Assembly (NCBI GenBank): GCA_003342815.1
Contig: PTEX01000231.1
Span: forward strand, 152,711 to 216,710
From: Eudromia elegans
Lineage: Eukaryota > Chordata > Aves > Tinamiformes > Tinamidae
DNA: 64,000 bases
Direction of reading: 5' to 3'
How positions within the stretch are numbered: position 1 is the stretch's first letter; the number at the start of each line of letters is the position of its first letter. The notes under the pieces were generated by a model. It made no database searches. It had not been told where the DNA came from and saw only the letters and a program-made list of their open reading frames with translations. Shown one piece after another: positions 12,901 through 22,225 of this stretch. The translations under genes and the position numbers were made by a program.

Positions 12901-15900
12901 TATTGTGCTAAGCAGCTGATATTGACAGATGAGAATGTCACTATGAAACTAGATAAAGGGTTATATATATGTGTGTGCGTGTGTATATGTATATATATGT
13001 ATATATGTATATATTTAAAATAATTAAAATAATTCATGGAGGAACAAAAGGCATGATAAAAATTATCATAGAAAAATGCAAGTCAATGGGGCTAAGACTA
13101 TATACACCAACAAATGGCCAGCCCTTGGTCTTTATGAAAACAGTATGTGATTCAAAAATCCTAATGAAAGGCTTACTGTATGTCTTAACAATGAACAAAA
13201 CGACAAAACACATCTTTTCTGTCATGTAAGCCTGCTGTGTTCCAGGAAGTGTTTCATGCGGTCTTTTTGGTCACATGAACTCTGATCCCAACAGGGAAGG
13301 AAAGAGAGCAACCCTTCCATTGGCAATGCCAAGAGGAAATACATGCTGTTTCTCATTTGCTCCCTAGCCTTCCCCCCACATTGGAAAAGGGGGTTTCTAC
13401 TACTGAATCATCAAGTCTCAAGTGAACTCCCACACATTGTATAAGGACTGCTGAATGTCAAGCAAATTGCACAATACAAAACTGCCTAAGAAAATACACG
13501 GAAATTATTTTCTGCTTTCCATCACATTATTAAGAAGCATTTTTAAACAAAATATATGGTTTTCAAATAATGAGAAAAATAAAGAAGTTGTTATTAATGC
13601 CACAAGGAAGCAGAATAAACATAATGGAAATGGGTCACATATGGCGATATACTGTACTATCTCTTCAAGTATGTCCACTGCTGCAAATTCCAAAAGTTAC
13701 AACAGGACAAGTAGGTTCCAGCAAGGACTTTGAATTTCCATTTTGACTTTGGATAGAGGTCCAATTTCTTCATTAACTCAGTACAAAAAAAAAGGTTATT
13801 CTTTTTTTTCCCTCACAGATGAATCCTTCAGTTTAGGTCTGAAATTTGAAGTTGTTTTTGAAGTACGCCCCCGAAGCAGCTCAGGAATTTTAATGCATGG
13901 TCACAGTGTGAATGGGGAGTACTTGAATATGCACATGAAAAATGGACAGGTAAAATGAAGGTCATCCTCCTTCCACTGCTTTGACTGATTCTTCTCTCTA
14001 CTTGGACAGTGCTATGTGCAAGTTTTGTCTTACAAATTTGTCATTTCTTGATTCTTATCTCTCTCCTCAATATATTAGGAGCTTATATTAGGCAACCCAG
14101 ATACTTCTTTTAGTTTACATAAAAATAACACCTAGCATAAAAACAGATCACTTGGCTGGTACTAACAATAAATATTTAATGTGTAGGCAAATAGATGCAT
14201 GAACACTGGCACTTTAGTGCTGCTCTTTCATCCACACATTAAAAATGTATAGCGGTTACAAGCAAGGTGATTTCAGTTCTGCCTGATGAATTTTTATTTC
14301 TTGAATGTTAAAAGCAAAATTTCAGTTGCACTTATTGCCTTCTTGTTTTAACATATGTATATGATGGAGAAACAGAGGAGAAGATCTGGTTGCATGTAGA
14401 TCTGCAATTGCAGTAGAAGGATTGAAGGGCCATTTTAACAGTAGACCTTCACCCCATCCTAAAACAAGCATCTGATATAGGTGGGATGAAATATCATTCA
14501 GAGAACCTATTATTCTCTAAATCCCATTCTTAAAGGTGTAGTTAGTCCTTGGTAAAGGAACAGAGAACTTCTCATAACCACAGTGCATGTAGGTGTGTCA
14601 TAGCACTCTCAGAGCTCCCATCTGCACACAACTGATTGAGCCCAGCACTTCTTAAAGAAAGAGCTCAAGAAAACTTTGCATATCCACAAGCTTCTTGATT
14701 TGGGGTTTGTTTTTTTCAATCGTGTCATTTGGTCTAAGAAAAGACAACTCTTCTCAAGCCTCACTTTCAGCATGATTTATATGAGAGTCACAGACAAAAC
14801 TGACCTTGTAAAAGCAGATCTCCCTGCTTGTCACCAAAAGTTAGTTTGTAACAATTTGCGTTTTTAAAGTGAATTGTCTGCTCTCTTCAAATATGTTACA
14901 AAGGACCTATTTTGTGAAAGCCTTTTTTTCTTTTCTGAACAAATAAGAATAATCAGCAATTCATTTTTAAGAGCCTATATCTACATCAGTACAGCTTGTC
15001 TTGAGTGATATATTAAGGGGTCATTTCCTTCATGATTCTGTGTTTTATTTAACTGTTCCAGTAGATCTTGTCCAAGGGTAGGATGAAAAGGAAGATGAGG
15101 ATCATTTTGTTTTTGTTTGCTGCTGCCCTTGTACAAAAAGTTAAAACATTCCTAAGCTACCATTATATTGAGATAAAAATCCTCTAAAATTGAATGTAAG
15201 CTGTTTCCTTCCCCCATTGTCAATCAACAAGCTGTCAATACTTTAGGAGATAAAGTGGTTTGAGATTCTCCAACAGTTATCTCTAGGAATCCTATGCCCT
15301 GCAACAGGGCACAGCGCAGACTATCTGCAAAGATAGTCACCATATAATGAAGCGAGAAGTGCAAAATTCAGAATTAGGTTCTTTCTAGCTCTGCCATATA
15401 TTTACTCATTGGCTTGAACAACAGACAATTAACAATTGACAATCGACAATTTAATAGTCATTCCTAAGTCCCCTGTCTGTTCCTTTCTCTCATCTTGTCT
15501 GTTTGTTTAGATTTAGGTTTTTCATGGCTGTTTCTTATTAAGTGGCTAGCAAGACGCCAAAACAATCATCTGGGGCCTCTAAACACTAATTTAACACACA
15601 GGAAATTATAGAGTCGCTCTTCTGGAAAATTTGAGTGAAATTAGCTATTATTTTTGAATAAATCTTTTCTTGAATGCTCTTCCCTGAGTTTTAATCAGAA
15701 ATGCTGCAGAACTGTTGACTCTTTAAAAAAATCAAATTAGAAAGGAGCTTTATTTTAATGATTTTTAAGAATTTGCATGAATCACTGTTTTCTACCTTTT
15801 ACACAGTCTATCACTTACATACTAGACATGTTCTGAATGGGGACCATAGCGTTAGTACAACAAAAGAGAACAGGAGGGCTTTTAAAATGACAACTGCATT

Positions 15901-18891
15901 ATTTCCCTGTAGGTTACTGTGAAACTGAATAACGGAATCAGGGATTTTTCAACTTCAGTGACACTCAAACAGAGTCTCTGCGATGGCAGATGGCACCGAA
16001 TTGCAGGTCAGTAAAACTTAATCACCCCCTTAAGGAAGGTGAGAGCGCCAAATTCTCCATCCTCAGTTATCCATCTCCATGGGCCAGCATACTGAGAATA
16101 CACTCATATTTTTAGTTACTCCCTTTCATCAGTCAAGAGGCAAGTCTGTGTCTTGTATTGAAAGAGGCAGTCCTCGTCCTCCTCCAAACATAGTGACTGC
16201 AGAGCTTCCTGGGAGGACAAGCCATGTTCCTGCGAGCGCAAATGTAGGTGGAAGCTCCTTGCTCACAGAGCATGGACAGCCTAGGTGAAGGGCTGGCAAC
16301 CTTTCCTACATGGTATGCCAGACGGGATTTTTCTTTCCTCACTTTGAGGTTAAATATATTGATAGAACACAATAGCTGCAGGGAGATGCTGCCTTTAAAG
16401 ATCAACTAGTAGGCCTGGCCTGCTGAGCCCCTGCCTCACGCCAAGGTTCAGTCAGAATTTTGTCCCCGTCTCAAGCCATGCTGCATTCCTAGTTTTCAAT
16501 ATCAGAAAGTATACCTCAACTGCAGCTATTTGAAGCTCCTCTAACTTCCTTTCTGGAATCTCACATGGGATGCCTCCCAACACTATGTCCACAAGAGACA
16601 TCAGAGTGTGCACCACTACCTCATGCATTCTAGTGTCTGAAGGAAACCCAGGCACACGAGCAAGGATGAAATCTCCTGCATTCCTCCAAGTCCTGTATTG
16701 GCAATGACTTGGGAGAACTGGATTATGCAGCACACCTGTTCTGCAGCCACAGACAATCAAGGCTTCCCTCAGAAGCAGCCTTGCTCCCACACCCTTGTCT
16801 CACATTGGCCCTGCTCTGCCTGTGCACTGGCATTCAGATCAAACAGACACTCCTGTCCATCATAAAACCCTCAAGAGCTACTTTTTTATGCCTATGGATG
16901 TTTTTATTCCCTGTACCTTCTTGTTACAGTGATTAGAGATGCTAATGTGGTGCAGCTGGATGTGGACTCCGAAGTCAACCATGTGGTAGGGCCACTGAAT
17001 CCAAGGGCAATTGACCACAGGGAGCCAGTGTTTATTGGAGGTGTGCCAGGTAAGGTTTGGCAGCTTTATGCTCTTGTTTCCATAGGAAACATTGTTTCCA
17101 TAGGAAACATAGAAGCTTTGCTTTCATTTTAATAAAGAATGAAACATGCACACTATTTACATGAAGAACCGGGTACGCTTCAAAGGCTCAGGAAGAGCTG
17201 ATCAGAGGTATTCTACCTCAGGTTCTTCAAGAAAAAAATGTGCTGCTTCACTGAAATTAAAATGTTCACATTTGCTAGAGTTTCATGCACAAACGGAGTA
17301 GAAAAGTCAGCTTGCTAGAAAAAAAAATCACTTCCCCCCCCCTTTTCCTTCCAGTAAAGACTTACTGGTTTTTTTTAGAGACTTTGAAAAATCATTGCTG
17401 GTTTTAATTGAAGTCTCAAGGTTTTGTTGCGGGTAGTCTACTTTCCTCTTCTTCAAGCAATGGCTTCTTTGAATACCATGTAAAATATGAAGATTCTTAT
17501 TCTGCCTAGTGATTTCTATTGCACAGATGTCTGTTAATGTGAATTTGTGACTCACAGACCATCTGTGTAGCGTGGGCCAAGATTACTACCATTTACTTCC
17601 TTATTCAACAGACAGAGCTACTCTGTTGGGGGTTCATATGCAAACTGTAATCAACACTACGTGATTCAATTTTTAAGTCATCTCCTGCACATTTCTTGCT
17701 GAAAACATGCAGCATGACTTCTCTGTGCCTTGCATGCCAATCATGAATAGTTCTAACAATCCAATTTATTATATTGCTTATCTTGGATTAGTGGCTTGAG
17801 TGCAGGATGTTCTCATCCATCCCACACTACCAGGAGGAAAAATGAGCCCAAAGGGAATCATAAAAACTATGTGCACATGCCTGTATACTCTTTAATTCCA
17901 AACTGGAATTTTATTAGGATGAAACTCTTCCCAGAGAGATAATATAAAGTGGTAATTGCCAATGCTGTTCTGCTTCAAACGAGAACTTCCTGATTCTGCG
18001 TTAATTATCAAATACTAAAGTCAAGTCATACGTGGGCTCCATAATACTATTATCATCCTGGCACAGAAGAAACCTATAATGAACCTCACAACAAATATAT
18101 TATACTAAATAATACCATGTAAATGCAATAGACTAAACAAAAACCTAACAAATCAGATACAGCTGACTGTCTATCCCATGTTCAAGGAAATAACAAATAT
18201 GCAGCTTTGAATTTATCTCCTTTGTTACATAAAGGAGAATATACTGTCCAAAAACACAGGATCAAACAGCTATTGACCACCTGTTATCAAGAATTTTACT
18301 TAAATGTAGATGACTTCTGCTTATCCGTATTGCCTCTAGCCTAGATATTTAGAAAGACTTAACAAAGATGCAACAGATCTGAACCTACTATCATATAGAA
18401 TTAAAAATAGATGCTTACCATACATATATATTAGAAAACAGGTACCAGTTTTCCTTTCATACATGCAAGGTGTTTGGCAGCACAAAAATATCTTTCTCAG
18501 ATTTTGTCTCTTCCAAAACCTAACTATTCCAATGTCTAAAGTGACTAAACTGTTTCATACAATTGGAATTTATATTGATTTTATTGATAGACTAATCACA
18601 TGTAGGATGTACTGTGACGTGGACTGCTGAATAGAATCTTAAACTGCTATTGAGGAGACTTGAGTTCCATTACCAATTCTGCAACTGATTTTGTCAATCA
18701 TTCTCAGACTTTTTATTTATTTATTTGTTTGTTTGTTTCTTCCAGAGTCTCTGCTAACATCGAGCCTAACTACACGCAACTCTTTCATTGGCTGTATTCG
18801 TAACTTTATGATTGATGAAAAAACAGTGAGTTTTAGTAAAGCAGCTTTGGTTAGTGGTGCTGTAAGCATCAACACATGTCCAGCAGCCTGA
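783..18891 (+). CDS. LAMA4: Laminin subunit alpha-4, 3' part of gene (14 spliced coding exons, C-terminal 686 aa)
   Basis: Laminin alpha-4 is the alpha chain of laminin-411/421 in vascular, muscle and nerve basement membranes; its C-terminal LG domains bind integrins, dystroglycan and heparan sulfate. The coding exons are 783-925, 3001-3136, 4175-4312, 5868-6001, 7163-7327, 8036-8189, 8807-9000, 10533-10722, 11672-11827, 12617-12776, 13819-13949, 15913-16006, 16930-17049 and 18746-18891. All introns are GT-AG and every junction keeps phase, giving 686 codons plus TGA. In this partial protein, residues 1-93 are the end of LG2, about 94-258 LG3, 262-330 a basic linker, about 331-505 LG4 and 515-686 LG5. 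Each LG module has its late GC...C signature (GCMKGF, GCISNAYF, GCLSNLQL, GCIRNF). The C-terminus, ending SGAVSINTCPAA, is characteristic of LAMA4 rather than LAMA1/2/3/5. The 5' exons (signal, LE, coiled coil, LG1) lie left of the window. TUBE1 follows on the same strand. Confidence 0.97.
3001..3136 (+). CDS. LAMA4: LAMA4 coding exon 2 in window (end of LG2)
   Basis: The acceptor is ttttccaacag and the donor gtaagc. It encodes FKGCMKGFQFQKKDFNLLEE and then ISYGCPEDSL, including the disulfide pair GC...GC that closes LG2. It ends at a codon boundary. Confidence 0.95.
4175..4312 (+). CDS. LAMA4: LAMA4 coding exon 3 in window (start of LG3)
   Basis: The acceptor is ttttaatctgcag and the donor gtgagt. 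It is 46 whole codons with AYFNGESFIASSQKA and FNFRTLQPNGLLFYY, the first strands of LG3. Confidence 0.95.
5481..5498. repeat. (TA)9 microsatellite in LAMA4 intron
   Basis: Nine uninterrupted TA units between LAMA4 coding exons 3 and 4 of the window. Confidence 0.9.
5868..6001 (+). CDS. LAMA4: LAMA4 coding exon 4 in window (LG3)
   Basis: The acceptor is ctgtatttcag and the donor gtaaag. It contains SDVLSISMERGAVVLN, then YNDGKNHFIITSVTPE. It ends in phase 2 and is completed to Arg by the next exon. Confidence 0.94.
6324..6346. repeat. T14-G9 homopolymer junction in LAMA4 intron
   Basis: A run of 14 T is followed directly by 9 G. Exact lengths are prone to sequencing error. Confidence 0.8.
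7163..7327 (+). CDS. LAMA4: LAMA4 coding exon 5 in window (LG3)
   Basis: The acceptor is atgtccttgcag and the donor gtatgt. It contains YELTVDDKKESKKKPAKDK, a lysine-rich insertion, then KFYFGGSPL and FTGCISNAYFT. Confidence 0.95.
8036..8189 (+). CDS. LAMA4: LAMA4 coding exon 6 in window (end of LG3 and basic linker)
   Basis: The acceptor is tttgaaacacag and the donor gtttgc. It encodes DREVEVEDFQRYSEK and YGCPVESPP, closing LG3, then a Lys-rich linker (LHKKGKNSSKAKGNRNKK). Confidence 0.94.
8807..9000 (+). CDS. LAMA4: LAMA4 coding exon 7 in window (LG3-LG4 linker and start of LG4)
   Basis: The acceptor is ctctttgtatgaag, an AAG acceptor with a short pyrimidine tract; the donor is gtaaag. 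The hydrophilic linker is poorly conserved with the human chain as I remember it. The end, EHAYQFGGTANSRQEFDH, is conserved and fixes the frame. The 5' boundary is the least certain of the LAMA4 exons. Confidence 0.86.
10533..10722 (+). CDS. LAMA4: LAMA4 coding exon 8 in window (LG4)
   Basis: The acceptor is tatttgccag and the donor gtaagt. It encodes AQFSISLKTHSSHGMIFYVS, then GRLIFMFNAGHQKIRI and YNDGLWHN. Confidence 0.95.
11672..11827 (+). CDS. LAMA4: LAMA4 coding exon 9 in window (LG4)
   Basis: The acceptor is ccccctttctag and the donor gtaagg. It is 52 whole codons with VIFIRGKNFGRLIIDGLRVL and LYIGGVSPGKAVKNIQ. Confidence 0.96.
12617..12776 (+). CDS. LAMA4: LAMA4 coding exon 10 in window (end of LG4)
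   Basis: The acceptor is tgtttcctcag and the donor gtaata. It encodes INSVYSFSGCLSNLQLNGRS and TFSVTPCFEGPLEAGTYFS. It ends in phase 1. Confidence 0.96.
12961..13016. repeat. TA/TG dinucleotide microsatellite in LAMA4 intron
   Basis: Mixed TATATG and GTGTGT units just after LAMA4 coding exon 10 of the window. Confidence 0.85.
13819..13949 (+). CDS. LAMA4: LAMA4 coding exon 11 in window (start of LG5)
   Basis: The acceptor is ttttccctcacag and the donor gtaaaa. It encodes DESFSLGLKFEVVFEVRPRS and GHSVNGEYLNMHMKNGQ. Confidence 0.96.
15425..15450 (+). promoter_or_regulatory. Four ACAAT words at exact 7-base spacing in LAMA4 intron
   Basis: ACAAT starts at 15425, 15432, 15439 and 15446. The word resembles the SOX core (A/T)ACAA(T/A). 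It may be only a short tandem repeat; function is inference. Confidence 0.3.
15913..16006 (+). CDS. LAMA4: LAMA4 coding exon 12 in window (LG5)
   Basis: The acceptor is atttccctgtag and the donor gtcagt. It encodes VTVKLNNGIRDFSTSVTLKQ then SLCDGRWHRIA. It ends in phase 1. Confidence 0.95.
16080..16860. other. GC-richer block inside LAMA4 intron, unidentified
   Basis: This part of the intron between 16006 and 16930 is richer in GC and has fewer stops than the AT-rich introns around it. On the minus strand two partly overlapping open frames run over 16133-16405 (90 codons) and 16452-16790 (112 codons). Neither resembles a protein I know, and there are no splice signals linking them. An eroded transposon or processed copy would explain it, but I cannot identify a family. 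Confidence 0.3.
16930..17049 (+). CDS. LAMA4: LAMA4 coding exon 13 in window (LG5)
   Basis: The acceptor is cttcttgttacag and the donor gtaagg. It encodes RDANVVQLDVDSEVNHVVGP and DHREPVFIGGVP. Confidence 0.96.
17076..17108. promoter_or_regulatory. Tandem pair of RFX X-box-like palindromes in LAMA4 intron
   Basis: GTTTCCATAGGAAAC occurs at 17076-17090 and again at 17094-17108, 26 bases into the last intron of LAMA4. Each copy is an inverted repeat (GTTTCC / GGAAAC around ATA) and fits the RFX consensus RYYNYY-N(1-3)-RRNRAC. The two are an 18-base tandem duplication. Confidence 0.45.
18746..18891 (+). CDS. LAMA4: LAMA4 terminal coding exon with stop codon
   Basis: The acceptor is gtttgtttcttccag. 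It encodes ESLLTSSLTTRNSFIGCIRN, FMIDEKTVSFSKAALVSGAV and SINTCPAA, then TGA at 18889-18891. This is the native C-terminus of the family, so the gene is not truncated at this end. Confidence 0.97.
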
Positions 18892-19090
18892 TACTGCAAC
18901 TGCATCAACACTGCAACATTCCTTAGCACACAGAATGAAAAATAATCCAAAAGAAGCCATGTTTTTTTCTTTGCCAGTGTGGAGGGAAAAAATAATGTGA
19001 ATATCTTAGAGAAAGCAGCACATTTAGGGTCACTTCTAATGTTTATACACAACCAAATATCACTCTGAATAAAGAGCTGTTGTTTCTGCA
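18892..19090 (+). terminator. LAMA4: LAMA4 3' UTR with first candidate polyadenylation signal
   Basis: AATAAA lies at 19068-19073, about 180 bases after the LAMA4 stop. AT-rich sequence continues beyond it, with further ATTAAA/AATAAA-like words near 19195 and 19710, so a longer 3' UTR is possible. Confidence 0.55.
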
Positions 19091-20385
19091 CTTCTCTTAT
19101 TTTACCACAAGAGTGAGCTTTACTATTTCTTATAGTATACGTGTGGCCAGGTCCACAACAGTGTTACATGAAAATGTTGCATTATAAAAGAAATTAAAAT
19201 TATATTAAAAATGTTGCTTTCAAGATAGATCCTGTACATCATTTCATTCGATACCGTAGGCTATCCTTTGTTTACCATGAAAAGATTTGCTAATGCACAC
19301 TAGAGAACAAAGCTAGATAATAGACTTCTATTGCAACTAACTATGTTCAAAGATTTTTTTTCAGTATTCCATTCAGGTCATGTAAATATTCTTCAGTTAA
19401 AATAGAGAACGAATAGGATACTGATTATGTAAGTTTATAAGCAATGAAAATCAGAACACATTTAATTCCACTTCTAGCACTTTCAGACTGCATACATATA
19501 TTACAGCATTCTAGCACAATGTGAAGAAAGGATGTATATTTTTAAAGCAGACACTTTCATTATATAACTGACCACTTACCTAAACTAGATAATTTTAGAA
19601 CAATAACTGCTTAATTTAGTAAAGAGTAGGAGAAAGAAAACCTAAAAATAGAAAATTTCAAGTTACTGATTATATTTTTTCTCTAACTTTATCAATATAT
19701 TTATTATATAAATAAATCAAAGCTGACTGTGGTCTCATCTGCACTAATATAGCAAAGTAAACACCAGGCATAAAAAGGTGAATTAAAATCACAGTTTCAG
19801 ACAAATCTGTATCACATAAATTACCTATTTCCTGTAAGACTGTTGTAGGTGTTCAATTTAGAGCAATAATCCTCAGTCTGGGAACAAACACTTATCGACT
19901 ATTTCCTGGAAGATATATGGCTGAAGCGAACCTGGGAGTGAAATAGGAAAATGCAATCAAAAGGCAAAGCACTGAAAATCTGAGCTGTGCTAAAACAGCA
20001 GAAGAATGTGGATGGAAGTTAATACCATGTCTCAATCCACAGTAGGCCTGAATATCAAACTCTTACAAATCTTGATTTCTTGAATGATAAGCTAAAAACA
20101 TCAAAGCAATTCTCTTCTTTTAAGAATAAACTTTACCATTGCTGGGCAAGTTATTGTTGGAAATAACTTAAAATATGACCATCGGCAAGGCAGAAAAGTG
20201 TGAAAGTGGAGATAATGGGTAACTACCAAACTAAAACTTAGTAGGAGCTCATGTAAAGCATAGAATCTGAGACAACTAGAATCCAAAAGTCTTGAATCTA
20301 TTGACAGCTGGAGGGATCATCATATGTCATTATAATATGTAATCAGTAGCTTGCTTACTATTCTCTCAACAGAAGTGTTTTGACA
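19091..20385. other. AT-rich intergenic DNA between LAMA4 and TUBE1
   Basis: No coding exon, RNA gene or recognisable transposon seen. The left part may still be LAMA4 3' UTR. Confidence 0.6.
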
Positions 20386-21265
20386 GACTGAAGTGGTCTT
20401 AATCCCTGTGTGTGAAAGAATCATAGACAGACTCAGGCCAGCAATGGCAACAGGACCCCTGGGTGCACAGCAGAGAAACGGTGCAGAGGAACTCTGGCCC
20501 TCTGCTTATTCTCACTGCCGCCTTCTGGCTGTGATACACATCCTGTTCTGTTCCCAGCAACTGTCAGGCAATGTGCCCCAAGGGCAGTTCCCTTCTCACA
20601 GGGAAGGTCCCTATTTCTGCAACTGGTATACAGCCCTCTCTTTTCCAATACACGACTCTGCAAACCACTGCTCAGAAGCAAGCAGTACCAGTATTCCACG
20701 GATTCAGTTTCTCTGAATCAAGCACACCACGAATCCCCAACTCTTCAACTCTTTCTCGCTCCCAGTCACTACCCAGACTGTAAGACTGTGGTTTCACAAG
20801 CCGCTAGCCCGGATAGCAGCTTGCTGACATCAGGAGGAGGGTTAGCTCCTGCCTTTTCTCACCATGCTCCCAGCTGTACAGGCTTGCCCCATTCAGACCA
20901 CCATCTCTGGAGCACAGCAGACTCACTATCCCCTTATGCCAGAACAAAATTCTTTGGGCTTGGTTTCAGGGAGAGGGTTTCCCCAAATGAGCCCCAGTGG
21001 GAACCAGAACCAGGGCTGTGCAGCTGAGAGGCGGGGTGAAGCTTCTCCCCTGTCAAGTGGCAGTGGGCTCTAACTGGGGCTCATTCCAATTCACATCACC
21101 ACAACCTCAGCCAACCTTCCTTAGACCGCTGTCTCCAGTACCCTATTGCTGGACAGAAAAGATAGCAGATTCCCTGCTAATACAGGTTCATTACAGGGAT
21201 CACTGAGACTTCTTTCAAGGTAGACTACAGATATTAAGCAGAGATATTCAAGAATAGCATATCTA
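20386..21265. repeat. GC-richer intergenic block, possible eroded interspersed repeat
   Basis: Composition changes abruptly from AT-rich flanks. The block begins with AAGAATCATAGAC and ends with ATCTATGATTCTATG, and both ends resemble the TCTATGATTCTATG tail of avian CR1. However, the interior lacks the usual CR1 3' sequence. Several short open frames exist on both strands, none recognisable. It could be an old repeat of another family or non-coding exon sequence. Confidence 0.3.
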
Positions 21266-22225
21266 TGATTCTATGTTTGTGCCCCCTAAGAGCACCACAG
21301 TTTAGGGAATATTGGTGTTAAAATGCACTATTGTACATTAACTAGTATATACATACTTAGGATGCTCTCACATATTTTATCTACTTCAGACTGAGACACG
21401 TTTTCTCATCTCCATATCCAAGCTCTGGGAATAAGTAATATTTTTTCTTTGATATATTTACTTAAATAAGCTTTCTTTTTGGTGGGTTTTACATGTAAGA
21501 ATTACTTTCCTGATTAATCCACCCTTATATTTTACATGTAGAAAATGAGAAACACAGTAAAATAGTACTGAATAAAAACATGCATTAAAATTCATAAAAT
21601 GATACCATTCAGTTTACTTCTCTTTAATATATAACTAAAGCAAATGAAACACAGCAGTGTTTGTAGAGGGTTATCTTCCTCAAGCCTCCATTCTAGGTCA
21701 CAGAGATACAGATTTTGCGCCTGCAGGAAAGAGATTCCAAAGATCCCATGGACCTTGAAATTGTCTTTCCATATGTACCAAAGACAGTCTATATCTGATT
21801 CATAAGAATTCTACCTTCATTTTTAAGTTCCTGGTGTTTAAGAGAAGACAACTGCCTATGAAGAAATCTCCCCAGAATTCAGCTTGGCTCCTGTAGCTTT
21901 GTTATACAGCTCTAGAGAGAAAAATCCTTACAAAGATCTGGGAAAAATCATCAAATTCTGAGTTGTATTGCTAGATTCATTTCTAATTCATAGTTCATTT
22001 CCACTTTAAATATTTTCAATTTTCATAAATATCTCAATTCTGTGGAAAGATGAAAGACAAAATGAGCACTGACCTTAAAGAGCGTATGCTTCTTTTCTGA
22101 GACATTCTGGGTTTTTTCTATGATGGTATTATTGTGGCCATGATCTAAATCAGGCTGCAACTACAATCTTTTCATATGATGGAGCATACTGGAATTTGTC
22201 ATTTGCAACACTACACAAGAATGAA

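Noticed and set aside
20433-20699. Minus-strand frame with GAHCLTV, resembling GSHCLTI of FAM229B
   Set aside because: Only five or six residues agree and both flanks differ completely, so this looks like chance. I did not assign FAM229B.
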